A stretch of DNA of 64,000 nucleotides from Malassezia japonica (taxonomy: Eukaryota > Basidiomycota > Malasseziomycetes > Malasseziales > Malasseziaceae): the NCBI RefSeq assembly GCF_029542785.1, contig NC_083370.1, positions 496,001 through 560,000 on the forward strand, given 5' to 3'. A model generated the notes under the pieces. That model ran no database searches. It saw only the letters and a list, made by a program, of their open reading frames with translations, and was not told the DNA's origin. The first letter of the stretch is position 1. Every line of letters begins with the position of its first letter. This document shows positions 1 through 12,571 of this stretch, in pieces. The position numbers and the translations under genes were made by a program.

Positions 1-2189
1 TCGTCGTTGAAGAACGCCCAGCCCTCCTTGGGCTCGGTGCCGTGGTGGACGTGGGCGACATAGTGGCCGCTGTGCACCGACGGGCCGCGGTGTGTGATGA
101 AGCTCGCGAGGCGGTAGCGCGGGGCGTCGACGAGGCCTGGCGTCGCCGGCGGCCCGCTCGGCGCGTCGACGTCGCCCGTGTCGTCGGGGTGCTCAAAGAG
201 CCACGCCACTGCCGCCTCGGGGTTGCCCGTGAGGCGCAGTGCTTTGGTAGCCTGCGCTGAGCTGAATCCCATCTCTTCGAGCATCGACGTGTCCGGCTTG
301 GACTCGCCGAGCGGCGCGTCCAGCGACGCGTCTTCCATGCGCTCAAAGAGCCAGTTGGCGGCCGCCTCGGCGTTTCCGGCGGCGTCCAGCGCGCGGCGCG
401 CGCGGTTCTCGCTAAAGCCCATGGCCGTGAGCATGCTCAGCGCCTCGAGGTCGACCGTGTCCGGCGCTGCATCGTCCGGAAGCGCCTCTTCGCTGCTCTG
501 CATGCCGTGGCCCTGGAAGGCGGCAATGTCGAGCTCGCCCTCGAGCGGCACCTGGAACGGGACATTGACCTTTTGCGGCACCCAGTTCACCAGTTGGAAC
601 CGCTGTGCCTGGACGACGAGCACTTCTGGGAAGGTCTTGAACTTGGTCGTCTTTTCTGCCGTGACCTCGGTGTGGCACGCCGGGCAGTGGTAGGGCAACG
701 ACTCGGGTGTGGTGAATGCAGCGAGGCTTTCTTTGAGCGTCACTGGCTCGTAGAGCCTGCCGCTAGCCGCGTCCGCGTGCCGGTCGTCCGACGCGCGCTC
801 GCGCACCGCGACCGGGAGCGCGACGCCGACCTCGCGGGGCTCTTCGCTGTACCGCACGCGCTTGCACTGTGTGCACTGCAGGCGGTGTTCGAGCGCGTAC
901 GACAAGGCGTGTGTCGGATCGACGTCCGGGTGCGGCTCGTTGTGCACCTTTTGCACAAAGTGCTGCAGGAACTCGTCGGCGTCCTGCTGGCGCATTGTGC
1001 CAAACTCGGCGTGGCCTCGGCCCAGGAGCGCCTTGAGCATGGCCGGCTTGATGCCAGCCTGGAACGCCACTTCTCCCTCGGCGCCCGGACGCGGCACGGC
1101 GTAGCGGCCCGAGAGCAGGCCGTCGGCCAGCTTTCCCAGCTGGCACGCGAGGCACGCGGCCGGCATCGCGCTGCACTCGGCAATGTGCTGGGCGTGCTCC
1201 GTCGAGTTGTACCGCGCCTGGAACGCGGGCAAGGCAAAGAGCGCCTGCAGCACCGAGGCCATGTAGCAGCTGTTGCCGAGGTTGCGCAGGCCCGTGTATC
1301 CCGGCCCAAACAGCGGCTCGAGCGCGCGGCCGTCGTCGGTGGTCATGCTAAAGTCGAAGCGTGCATTCTGCTCAAGCTGCAGCTCGGTCATGCTCTTTTC
1401 CGTCTTGCTCTGCTCGGCGACGTTCATGCCAAAGTGTGCGAGGTGCTCGCCGAGCGCCGGATCGACACGCGCGTCGTTGCACGCGTAGCAGTACACGTCG
1501 CCGGTGCCTTCTGCGGTGATGGTGCCCTGCTTGACGCTGCAGGGGTGCCCCGACGCCTCAAAGTGTGCGAGGCCGTGGCTGTTGCCCGCGACGCCGCCAA
1601 ACTGCGCGCGGCCGCACCCGAGGTGGCCGCACGACAGGCAGAGCCACAGGTTCGACGTCAGGCCGCACTCGGCGCATGCCGCATTGGCGAGCTCGAGCGG
1701 CGTGGCGTCGGTCTGTGCGAGGTGCTTGGTGTGCTCGCACGGCACGACCTCTTCTTCCCACGCCTGCACCTCGGCCTTGTGTGCGGACGAGGTGGCGCGC
1801 AGGATGCCCTCGGCGACGGCCGTCAGCACGTCCGTCTTGGGCAGCTCGCGCCCGTGCGTCGGATCGCACGCGACACAGCGCGGCGTCCAGCTATACGTGT
1901 ACTCCTCCTCCTCCGGGCGCTCGACCACCTGCAGCTTGGTCAGCGGCGCACGCGGCTTGGGCGTGCGTGTGAGCGTCACGACGATCGGGTGCTCGCTCTT
2001 GTGGTAGTGCAGCCCGGCGTGCGATCGGTCGCCGAGGCACCCCGCCTGGAAGCAGGTGGCGCACACACTCACGCCACTCGGCACGTCTGCCGAGTCAAAG
2101 CACAAGAGGCACTCGTCTTTGTACACGTCCTGCCCCGCCGGCGGCGCCAGCCGGCGCTCGGCATCGGTATAGTGCGCACAGACGTTCAT
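1..2189 (-). CDS. UBP14: UBP14/USP5-type ubiquitin hydrolase, 3' end cut off
   Basis: Cysteine protease of the USP5/UBP14 family, which takes apart unanchored polyubiquitin chains in the cytosol. The minus strand is open without introns from the ATG at 2189 to the window edge (729 codons). The visible protein ends at WAFFND, which in this family lies close to the C-terminus, so only a short tail is missing. Zinc-finger cysteine clusters lie in the N-terminal 200 residues (for example CLSCGHLGCGR). The Cys box NLGNSCYMAS places catalytic Cys near residue 308, and the His box SGHYVAHV places catalytic His near 709. Two UBA-like repeats (TAMGFSENRARRAL and EEMGFSSAQATKAL) sit between them at about 580-670, as in USP5. 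The SRV2 stop lies 26 bp upstream on the same strand. Family assignment is firm. Confidence 0.93.
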   Translation of the reverse strand, partial: MNVCAHYTDAERRLAPPAGQDVYKDECLLCFDSADVPSGVSVCATCFQAGCLGDRSHAGLHYHKSEHPIVVTLTRTPKPRAPLTKLQVVERPEEEEYTYSWTPRCVACDPTHGRELPKTDVLTAVAEGILRATSSAHKAEVQAWEEEVVPCEHTKHLAQTDATPLELANAACAECGLTSNLWLCLSCGHLGCGRAQFGGVAGNSHGLAHFEASGHPCSVKQGTITAEGTGDVYCYACNDARVDPALGEHLAHFGMNVAEQSKTEKSMTELQLEQNARFDFSMTTDDGRALEPLFGPGYTGLRNLGNSCYMASVLQALFALPAFQARYNSTEHAQHIAECSAMPAACLACQLGKLADGLLSGRYAVPRPGAEGEVAFQAGIKPAMLKALLGRGHAEFGTMRQQDADEFLQHFVQKVHNEPHPDVDPTHALSYALEHRLQCTQCKRVRYSEEPREVGVALPVAVRERASDDRHADAASGRLYEPVTLKESLAAFTTPESLPYHCPACHTEVTAEKTTKFKTFPEVLVVQAQRFQLVNWVPQKVNVPFQVPLEGELDIAAFQGHGMQSSEEALPDDAAPDTVDLEALSMLTAMGFSENRARRALDAAGNAEAAANWLFERMEDASLDAPLGESKPDTSMLEEMGFSSAQATKALRLTGNPEAAVAWLFEHPDDTGDVDAPSGPPATPGLVDAPRYRLASFITHRGPSVHSGHYVAHVHHGTEPKEGWAFFND

Positions 2190-2215
2190 GGTAGTGGAGG
2201 GGAAAGAAACTATGG

Positions 2216-3792
2216 CTAGCCGGCGTGCTGCACGACGTGCGTCGTGACCGTGGCGCGGTCCTTGCGCGCGAATGTGTGCATGAGCTGCTCGGGCAGCGGC
2301 AGCTCCTCGTACTCGCCCGGGACGCCGACCACGGGAATGCTCACGTTCAGCGCGCTGCTCTTGGACGTCACGACTTCGGTCCCGAGACCGTCGTCGGACA
2401 GGTAGATCTGGCCGCCGTCCGTGTTGTCCACGAGGACCGTGGGCGTCTGGCCGGTGATCTGCGCGGTGAACGACTGGCACCGGGTGATCTCGAGCGACGA
2501 GACGAGCGTGTTGAGCAGCACCGACGTCTTTTTGCACGAGACTGCGTCAGTAAACGACACGTACCGAGGGAGACGGCATTCACCTTGCCGCGCACTTCAA
2601 TCACGCACTCGTCGCAGTTGAACACGTTGATCGTGTGGCTGAGCTCGGTCTGGTCAATGACGATCTGCTCCTTGACATAGTTTTCCTGTGTGAGCTGCGC
2701 GACGTACGACCGTCCACTTGTTCCCCTCGAGCACCTTGGACGCGGGCTTCTTCTTCGGGGCAGCCGCAGGCGCCGCGGAAAGCGCCGTGGGCTTCTCGGC
2801 GACGACCGGCGCATCCTTGCGCAGCGTGGGATTCTTGTGCGTCATCTCACTCGCGTCGACACGGCGCAAGGAGCGCGTGATGTTCTCGCCCTGGTTGATC
2901 TGCCCAAACACGGCGTCCATCCCGCCGGCGGCCGGCGCGGCGCCCGCCGCGGGCGGCGCCGGCGGCGGCGGAGGAATGCCGGCGGGCGGCGGCGGCGGCG
3001 GCGGCGGCACGTCCGACGCGCCGCCCTTCGCGTAGCTCGCAAGGTCCTGGCCGCTGGCGTTCCAGACAAGGCCGGTCGTGTGGTGCGCCTTGACGTACGC
3101 ACGCAGCGTGTCCAGGAGCGACGTAAACGAGCGTGCCCACACGACGTGCTTCTTGTCGCTGCATAAGCCACTCGACGTACCCATCCTTGTGCTCCTTAAT
3201 GACACGATTCGCGAAGAACTCGGCGCTCTCCTTCATGTCCGCAGTGTACGGCGCGGGGGTCTTTTCGACGGCGATCCAGCCGAGCGCGGGGATGCCTTCG
3301 CTGACCGTGCTGAGGTGGTTAAAGAGCGCCTTTTCGCCGCGGTTCTTTTCCCGCAGCTCGACGATGCGCTGAATCGACCCCTGCAGCGGCTGCAGGAGCG
3401 GCGCGACGGCCGGCGACGCCATGCCGTCGGCCGGCAGCTTGCACACGGTCGCCGTCTGCACAATGTCGCGCGTGTGCCCAAACGCCGCCTGCACCTCGGC
3501 CGCCTGCTCGGCGACAAGCGTACCGATGGCCGCACTCGCCTCGACAAACTTGGCCAGCGCAGGGCCCACGTCCGCGTCCCACGCGCTCACCGCGAGCGCG
3601 TCGGTCGTCGGCGCCTCCCGCGTGGTCTCGGCGACGGGGGCGACGGCCGGCGCCTCGCTCGGCACGGGCGCATGGCCCGCCTGCGCAATCGCAATGTCCT
3701 CCAGCCGCGACGTGGCCGCCTCGAGTCTACATCAGCACGTCCACGCACCGCTTGATGAGCGTGCTCAGATTCCCAATCCCGGTCGTGCTCAT
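2216..3792 (-). CDS. SRV2: Adenylyl cyclase-associated protein (CAP/Srv2), 5 exons
   Basis: Actin-monomer recycling factor that also binds adenylyl cyclase in fungi. Exons are 3792-3749, 3726-3181, 3158-2708, 2685-2565 and 2541-2216. The introns at 3727-3748, 3159-3180, 2686-2707 and 2542-2564 are 22, 22, 22 and 23 nt. Splicing gives 495 aa. The N-terminus carries the cyclase-binding signature (LIKRLEAATSRLEDIA), followed by the helical CAP-N domain and HHTTGLVWN. A polyproline stretch lies around residue 250 and the CARP beta-helix domain at the C-terminus (KVNAVSLVSCKKTSVL crosses the last intron). Length and domain order match the family. Without removing the mini-introns the gene looks broken in four places. 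NDC80 ends 21 bp upstream on the same strand. Confidence 0.93.
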
Positions 3793-3813
3793 CGTGATTA
3801 CAAGTGGAGGTGG

Positions 3814-5634
3814 CTATGGCTTGGACTGCGCCGTGACGGCGTACTCGATCTCTTGCAGCCCGTTCTTGACGAGCTCCTTGAGGTCGAGGAGGGTATGGAG
3901 TGCGTCGTACATGTCGCAGTCGATCGCCTGGCGTTCCGCCTGGAGACCCTCGTCGAGCTGCGCAAGCTCCGCCTCGACCTCGGCGAGGCGGCCCTTTGCG
4001 TGCTGCAGCCGCGCGGCGCTCGCCTGGTGCTGGCCCTGGACAAACGTGCGCTTTTGGGCAATGAGCTTCGCCGCGGCACTCTCCTCGTCCGCCGCGTCGC
4101 GCGTCAGCGTGGCGAGCTCGTCGGAGAGCGCCGCGAGGCGCTTCTCCCGCGCGCGGTGCTCGCGGTGAAGGCGCACGACGTCGGCGCGCAGCGCCTCGCC
4201 GGCGGCCGCGCGTGCGGCGCGCTCCGACTCGAGGTCGGTCGCGCGCGTGGTGTGGCGGGTATGCGCGTCCTTGATCTTGGCGAGGACCGGGGACATGCTC
4301 ACCCCCGGCGGCAGCATCGTCGTCGGATGCGCGGGGTGCAGGGCGATCTGCGCACGCTGCACGCCATCGGGCATCGCGAGTGCGATGCGCTCGGCGCCCT
4401 TGTGGAATGCGGCGAGGCGCGACTCGACCAGGTCCTGCTTCCGCGTAAGCTCGACCTCGGTCTTGTCGCACCGCTCGTGTGCGCCTTTTCGCTGCGCCTG
4501 GATGTCCTGGAGGAGGCTCGTGAGCTGCTCGCGCTCGGCGGCGAGGCGCTCGTACGCGTCGTCCGACACGCCCTGTGCCTCGACCTCGCTCGCTGCGCGC
4601 GCCAGCTCGCGCCGCTTGTGCTGGAGCTCGTCGACGGTCTCGGCGACCTCGGCCTCGAGCCGCGCGATATGCCGCCGCGTCTTTTCCATGCGGGGAAGGA
4701 GCTTGGTCTCGCGGTAGTCATTAAAGGCGTGGATATCTTTCAGGAGGACCTTGCCCTCTTTCTCCTCGCGCACGCGCGGCCAGGCGTGCATCAGGCGGTT
4801 GTACTCGCCTTGGAGCGCGGCGTGCTGCGCCTCGAGGTCGGCGGTGCTCGTGGCGAGCTCTTGGTTCTTTGCGCGGAAGCTCTCCTTGAGCTCGGCCGTC
4901 TGCTGCGGAAATTCGTCGACCTCCTGCGTCCAAAACAGGTCGTAGCACCGCCAGAGGTAGGGGAAAAAGATGGCGTGCAGCTCATTGTCGTCGGTGCGCT
5001 CCAGGGGCCCGTAGCCGACCGAGTTTAGCATCGTGCCCATGCGCACGATCCAGTCGAGCATCGCGAGGCACACCGGCCAGTTCTGGTGCGAGCCGGCGGC
5101 CATGAGCTTGGTCTTGGTCAGGTCCTCGAGGAAGGGGTACTGCAGATCACGCAGCAGCTGCTGCGTCTCGTCGTCAAACTTTTTGCCCTCGTCAAACTTG
5201 TACTCCCCGTCAATGCACACACGGTACACATGCTTGAACATGTCCATAAACGCCTGCTGCGTCGGCTCATGCACGAGTCGCGAGTTGTGGTTCGCGTGGG
5301 GCGTCACAAAGCCGGTGCGGTCCAAAAAGGCCGACAGGTCCGCCTCCATCATCGGGCGCGCCGCCTTGCTGCGCAGGCGCATGTCCTTGGCGGGCACCGC
5401 AGGGACGCTCATCCCGGGCACCATCGACAAGCGCCCGGCAAACGAGCGGCGCCCAGACATCGAGGGCCGTGCGATCGAGCGGCGGGGGGACGTGGTGGGG
5501 GGAAGCGCGCTCTGCCGCCGCACCACCGACATACGTGGTCTATTCGAAACCGGCGGCGGCTTCATCGCCTTGGGCGCCGCCGCAGGCTGGTTCGTGTCCA
5601 GCGACGCAAGCGTCATGCGCCGTGGCTGCGACAT
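3814..5634 (-). CDS. NDC80: Kinetochore protein Ndc80/Hec1
   Basis: Microtubule-binding subunit of the four-protein NDC80 complex at the outer kinetochore. It is a single exon of 606 aa from the ATG at 5634. The basic, serine-rich N-terminal tail (about residues 1-105) contains several RRxS-type sites of the kind regulated by Aurora kinase in this family. The calponin-homology domain follows at about 110-240 (DLSAFLDRTGFVTPHANHN, CLAMLDWIVRMGT). The rest is long coiled coil rich in Glu, Arg and Ala. Upstream in-frame codons to about 5976 have no family support, so I start at MSQPRRMTLA. The gene shares a 42-bp spacer with the divergent GH5 gene. Confidence 0.92.
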   Translation of the reverse strand: MSQPRRMTLASLDTNQPAAAPKAMKPPPVSNRPRMSVVRRQSALPPTTSPRRSIARPSMSGRRSFAGRLSMVPGMSVPAVPAKDMRLRSKAARPMMEADLSAFLDRTGFVTPHANHNSRLVHEPTQQAFMDMFKHVYRVCIDGEYKFDEGKKFDDETQQLLRDLQYPFLEDLTKTKLMAAGSHQNWPVCLAMLDWIVRMGTMLNSVGYGPLERTDDNELHAIFFPYLWRCYDLFWTQEVDEFPQQTAELKESFRAKNQELATSTADLEAQHAALQGEYNRLMHAWPRVREEKEGKVLLKDIHAFNDYRETKLLPRMEKTRRHIARLEAEVAETVDELQHKRRELARAASEVEAQGVSDDAYERLAAEREQLTSLLQDIQAQRKGAHERCDKTEVELTRKQDLVESRLAAFHKGAERIALAMPDGVQRAQIALHPAHPTTMLPPGVSMSPVLAKIKDAHTRHTTRATDLESERAARAAAGEALRADVVRLHREHRAREKRLAALSDELATLTRDAADEESAAAKLIAQKRTFVQGQHQASAARLQHAKGRLAEVEAELAQLDEGLQAERQAIDCDMYDALHTLLDLKELVKNGLQEIEYAVTAQSKP

Positions 5635-5676
5635 GGTAACACAAACAAACCGCGACGCGTGTGTCACGTGACTACC
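5635..5676. promoter_or_regulatory. 42-bp divergent spacer with CACGTG
   Basis: Only 42 bp separate the NDC80 start codon (minus) from the GH5 start codon (plus). The palindrome TCACGTGA sits at its right end, with its core at 5665-5670, six bases before the GH5 ATG. It is probably a shared compact promoter; factor binding is inference. Confidence 0.45.
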
Positions 5677-7663
5677 ATGTTGGACGTACGCGAAACGCTC
5701 CGCGACGCGCACGGACGTCAAGTGCTCCTGCGCGGCGTGAACCTGGGGGGGACCAGCAAGAGCCCCGCCGGCGTGGGGTCGTACCAGAAGCAGAAAGAGG
5801 GGGAGTGTACATTTGTAGGGCGCCCAGTGCCGCTCGACGAGGCGGACACGCACTTGGCGCGGCTCAGGCAATGGGGCTTCACGGCGCTCCGATACGTCTT
5901 TACGTGGGAAGCACTCGAGCACGACGGGCCGTATGTGCATGGGCTTATGCAGAGGCGTATACGACCGGGAGTACATTGCGTATACCGTCGAGGTGCTCAG
6001 GCGCGCCAGAGCACACGGATTCTATGTCGTGATGGATCCGCACCAGGACTTGGTACGTAGATAGGCTCACCAGTTCTCGCGCTTTGCGGGGGGGTCCGGC
6101 GCACCGGTGTGGGCATTGTATGCGGCCGGACTCGATCCAGAGGCACTCCACGAGACGCACGCCGCCTTGCTCCACGACGCGTGGGACCCGCCAAAGGACT
6201 ATCCTCCCATGATATGGGCGACCAACTACCACCGCCTCGCGTGCCTCACGCTCTTTACCTTGTTCTTTGCCGGGGATACGTTCGCCAAAAGGTGCACGAT
6301 CGACGACGAGCCCATCCAGGGATGGCTGCAGCGCCATTTCTTGGGGGCCGTCGCCCAGCTCGTCACGGCCGTGCGCGAGGCGGACCTCTTGGACGAGTGT
6401 GTCATCGGATGGGATAGCCTCAACGAGCCGCATCCGGGCCTCGTCGGCGCAGACCTGCGCGCGCGGCCAGGGCCCATGCGCCAGGGGCCGATGCCGACGC
6501 CGTTTGAAAGCATGCTCCTCGGCGAGGGAGAGGCCGTCACGCTGCCCACCTACACGTTCGGCGCACTCGGCGCGCGGCACACGGGCAGCGTGCACGTCGC
6601 GCCGAAACGAGGCGTGTGGCTCACGGCCGACGCCGACGCCGCTCGGGGGGCAGGCCGCTACGGCTGGCGCCGCGGCGCGGCGCGGCCGGGCTGCGTCTGG
6701 GCCCAGCACGGCGTGTGGGACACAGAGTCCAAGACGCTCTTGCAGCCCGACTACTTTCGTGCAGACTTTGTCGAGGGATTCTGGCTGCCGCACTGGGCCG
6801 TGTATACGCGCCTCGTTCGCAGCATCCATGCACGGGCCATCCTCTTTGTCCAGCCGCCCGTCTTTGCGCCGCCGCCGCACGCGATCCGCGCGCTGCTCGA
6901 CGAGCGCGCATGCTCAAGCGCGCACTTTTACGACGGCCTGACGCTCGTCACCAAGCGCTGGCACTCGTTCAACGCGGACGGCGTGGGAATCCTGCGCGGC
7001 GCCTACTCGCACGTCCTCTTTGCGCTGGCGCTCGGGCGGCGCGCGGTGCGCGCGTGCCTCGCGCGGCAGCTTGCGCGCCTCGCGGCCGACGTCGCGGAGC
7101 GCATGGGGCCGTACCCTTTCCTGGTCGGCGAGACGGGCGTGCCGATGGATATGGGCGACGCAACCTATGCCGAGCAGGCGCACGCAATGGACGCGACGCT
7201 CGCCGCGTGCGACGCCAACCTGCTCGGGTACTTTTTGTGGACGTACACTGCGGACCACTCGTCCGAGTGGGGCGACCGCTGGAACGGCGAGGACCTCTCG
7301 CTCTGGTCGCCGCACGGACCCGACGCGCGGTGGGCGTATGCGCGCGGTGCCCGCGCGATCGACGCATGGTGCCGGCCGTACGCCCGCGCGGTGCCTGGGC
7401 GCCTCACGCACCTCGCCTTTGACATGACATCGAAAGTGTTTGCCGTGTCCTTTTCCACCGGCGCCCTCCCTGCTGTTGTCGAGGCACGGACCGCCGAGAT
7501 CTATCTGCCGTACATCCACTATGGCCGCGCCGATGCGCGCGGCGCGCTGTCGATCGACGTCACCGCCTCTGACGGCGACTGGACGTGCACAGACCAGCTG
7601 CTCTTGTGGCGCATCGACGCCGACCGATCCGAGCACACGCTGCGCGTGCGCCGCGTGGAATAG
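5677..7663 (+). CDS. GH5 glycosidase, EGCrP2/steryl-beta-glucosidase-like, 3 exons
   Basis: Retaining glycoside hydrolase of family 5, closest in layout to fungal endoglycoceramidase-related or ergosteryl-beta-glucosidases that break down sterol and sphingolipid glucosides. Exons are 5677-5930, 5953-6052 and 6074-7663, with introns of 22 nt (5931-5952) and 21 nt (6053-6073), giving 647 aa. Visible landmarks are LLRGVNLGGTSKSP at the N-terminus, VVMDPHQDL crossing the second intron, WDSLNEPHPG with acid/base Glu near residue 236, and FLVGETGVPMDM with nucleophile Glu near 471. A beta-sandwich-like C-terminal extension follows. There is no obvious signal peptide, which fits the intracellular EGCrP2 class. 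It converges on RNR2 with 41 bp between stops. Exact substrate is not resolved. Confidence 0.85.
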
Positions 7664-7704
7664 TGAAACGTCGCATGAAACTATGATGGGGTATGGATCG
7701 GGAT

Positions 7705-8883
7705 TTAAAAGTCCTCCTCGAGCGAGAAGCCGTGTGCGTTGCCCGACTTGGGCACCGCCTCGTCGTCGTCCGGGCGCGCGACACCCGCCTTGGCGTAGTC
7801 GGCGACCTTGCGCTCGAAAAAGTTCGACTTGCCCTGGAGCGAGATGTTCTCCATAAAGTCGAAGGGGTTCGTCGAGTTGTAGTGCTTCGAGTTGCCGAGC
7901 GCGACAAGCAGGCGGTCCGCAACAAACTCAATGTACTGGCACATCAGACGGGCGTTCATGCCAATGAGCGACACCGGGAGCGCATCCGTCAAAAAGTCTT
8001 GCTCGATCGAGACGGCCTCGGTGATGATCTTGTTCACGGTGTCGGGGTGCGCGCGCTTCTTGAGGTGGCCAAAGAGCAGGCACGCAAAGTCGGTGTGCAG
8101 ACCCTCGTCACGCGAGATGAGCTCGTTCGAGAAGGCGAGACCCGGCATCAGGCCGCGCTTCTTCAGCCAAAAGATCGAGGCAAAGGAGCCCGAGAAGAAG
8201 ATGCCCTCGACCGCGGCAAAGGCCACGAGGCGCTCCGAGAACGAGGCGCGGCGGTCGTTGATCCAGCGCAGCGCCCACTCGGCCTTTTGCTTCACCACGG
8301 GGATGGTCTCGATGGCGTTGAAGAGGAAGTCGCGTTGGTCGGGCTCGCGGATGTAGGTGTCGATCAGGAGCGAGTAGGTCTCCGAGTGGATGTTCTCCAT
8401 CATGATCTGGAAACCGTAGAAGCAGCGGGCCTCGGCGGCCTGCACCTCGGACGAGAAGCGCTCGAGGAGGTTCTCGTTCACGATACCGTCCGACGCGGCA
8501 AAGAACGCAAGGACGTGGCTCACAAAGTGACGCTCGTTGTCCGTCATGCGGTTGTCCCAGTCGTGCAGGTCCTTGGAGAGGTCAATCTCCTCGGCGGTCC
8601 AGAACGAGGCCTCGGCCTTCTTGTACATCTGCCAGATCTCGTGGTAGCGGATGGGGAAGAGCACAAAGCGGCGGTTGTTCTCAATCAGAAGAGGCTCCTC
8701 CTCCTCGGGCAGGTCGACCTCGCCCACAAACTTGCCGTAGACATGGTCGGGCTGGGCACTCTTGTCTTCCTCCTCCTCTTCCTTGGCGACGGGCTTGGCA
8801 GCGTTCTTGGTCGGCGACGCGCCCACGTCAATCTTGGAGAAGCTCTCGGCAACCTTCTTGGAGGGAGTCGCAGTAACGGACAT
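7705..8883 (-). CDS. RNR2: Ribonucleotide reductase small subunit (R2)
   Basis: Class I ribonucleotide reductase beta subunit, which carries the di-iron tyrosyl radical needed to make dNTPs. It is a single exon of 392 aa from ATG 8883. After a short variable acidic N-terminus come the helical R2 core motifs: [66 protein letters not shown] and [14 protein letters not shown]. The C-terminal tail FSLEEDF matches the peptide that docks on the large subunit. Iron-ligand residues (Asp, Glu, His) are present in these motifs. A TATA-like run (AAATATATAC on the plus strand, 8915-8924) lies about 35 bp upstream of the ATG. Confidence 0.97.
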   Translation of the reverse strand: MSVTATPSKKVAESFSKIDVGASPTKNAAKPVAKEEEEEDKSAQPDHVYGKFVGEVDLPEEEEPLLIENNRRFVLFPIRYHEIWQMYKKAEASFWTAEEIDLSKDLHDWDNRMTDNERHFVSHVLAFFAASDGIVNENLLERFSSEVQAAEARCFYGFQIMMENIHSETYSLLIDTYIREPDQRDFLFNAIETIPVVKQKAEWALRWINDRRASFSERLVAFAAVEGIFFSGSFASIFWLKKRGLMPGLAFSNELISRDEGLHTDFACLLFGHLKKRAHPDTVNKIITEAVSIEQDFLTDALPVSLIGMNARLMCQYIEFVADRLLVALGNSKHYNSTNPFDFMENISLQGKSNFFERKVADYAKAGVARPDDDEAVPKSGNAHGFSLEEDF

Positions 8884-9378
8884 CGTGTGGTGGGGGAACG
8901 CGAAAACGCAGCGCAAATATATACCTTTCACGCACCGGTGGCGTCCTCGTCGGCCGGCGGCGCGCGGCGCGCGTGCCTAGCAATTAAATCAGTCGAGACT
9001 CGCGCGCCGCGTTTTTTCCGTCTCCGATTGGGCGTAGTGGCCCGAAAGGGGCAGGGAGGGCCAATCATGGTTCTTCTCGACGCGCGTTGATCCATTCTAC
9101 GCGCGACGCGCCGCGCCACGGTACGCGCTCAAAGTCCAATCCGATGGGCGGTATAACCTGCGGCGCTGCGCGCGTCGCGCAAACTTCAGGTCAGGACACG
9201 GGAATCAATCAATCGGTGCCCCACATCCGCGCGTGATGAACACATGGGTCGCGGAGTGTCGATTCAACAGTGACGTGATGCTCACTGATGGGCGATAGAC
9301 CGATGGCGATCAGCATCGCTCGGCGCATTCCGTACCAAGGGGTAAGGGGACGTGCGCAACATAGTAAGACTAAGGTCT
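8884..9378. other. 495-bp intergenic region upstream of RNR2
   Basis: No convincing gene. It holds the RNR2 promoter (TATA-like element near 8915-8924, several CGCG-containing runs at 9078-9185 that resemble but do not exactly match MCB elements) and the 3' flank of the glutathione transferase gene. A GTGATGA motif near 9232 and CTGA near 9283 recall C/D snoRNA boxes, but I do not annotate them. Confidence 0.5.
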
Positions 9379-10172
9379 CTATAGATCCAACTCGGAATAG
9401 TAACGGAAAAGACCATCGCTAAAGGGGCGGCGCCGTGCACTGCCGAGGTACTCTTTGAGCTCCTCGGCGAGCTCGGCACGGAAGGGCTCGAGGTCCGCGG
9501 CATCGCCCGAGTCTTGAAGGCGCTGCATCGCGCGGGGGTGCGCAAAGCGCAGGCCCTCGAGCACCTGGAACAGGACGAGGTCCGCAACGCTCGTCTTGGT
9601 GCCGACGAGGCGGCGCACGTTGTGCCGCTGGCGGTTCAGCGTGAGCGCGGCTTGAAAGTGCTGCGTTAGCAGGGACACGTACCTTGGCAAACTTGGGGAT
9701 GCGCTCGTGCACAAAGGCTTGCGTGTACCGCAGCGCCTCGGGCTTCTGGTCTTCGTAGTAGAGCGCGACAGAACTGGGTTAGGCGTGCGACGTACATGGG
9801 GTGGTGCACATTGTGCGCCTCCAGCGCCCAGTCGAGGCCGGTGAGCGTAAACTGGAGGACTTGCGCGTGCGTCACGTCGGACTCGACGCCGGGCTGCTCG
9901 CCGTCCAGGCCAAAACGCTTCGCAACAAACTGCAAAATGTTGCCCGTCTGGCTCAGGTAGAACGGCGCCTGGCGCTCGGGCTGCACTTCGAGCACCGGCA
10001 CCGCAAACTGGGGCTCGTGCCCGGCTACGCCACCGTCCGCCGACGTAAGTGCAACGAGCTTCCCCACGTCATTCACCTCGGGCAGCGGCACCTTGGCCGC
10101 GGCGAACGCAAGACGCACAAACTCGCCACGACCGGGAATCTGCGGCCAGTAAAATAGGCGGTAGGAGGCCAT
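9379..10172 (-). CDS. Glutathione S-transferase family protein, 3 exons
   Basis: Soluble GST-fold protein, probably conjugating glutathione to electrophiles. Exons are 10172-9796, 9773-9683 and 9660-9379, with two 22-nt introns at 9774-9795 and 9661-9682. The product is 249 aa. The thioredoxin-like N-terminal domain has the YRLFYWPQIPGRGEFVRLAF start typical of sigma/mu-like GSTs and YLSQTGNILQFVAKRFGL, where the SQT/SNT loop binds the gamma-glutamyl group. The helical C-terminal domain includes VGTKTSVADLVLFQVLEGL, the conserved fold-stabilising Asp segment. It lies 24 bp downstream of PRP43 on the same strand, and a CACGTG at 10190-10195 lies 18 bp upstream of its ATG. Substrate unknown. 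Confidence 0.85.
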
Positions 10173-10196
10173 GGTATGGGGTAACTATCCACGTGG

Positions 10197-12571
<2,375 letters not shown>

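Noticed and set aside
9232..9286. Possible C/D-box snoRNA (GTGATGA and CTGA about 50 nt apart, with a weak flanking stem)
   Set aside because: The element is short, the terminal stem is only about three pairs, and no guide complementarity could be tested. Such motifs are frequent by chance.
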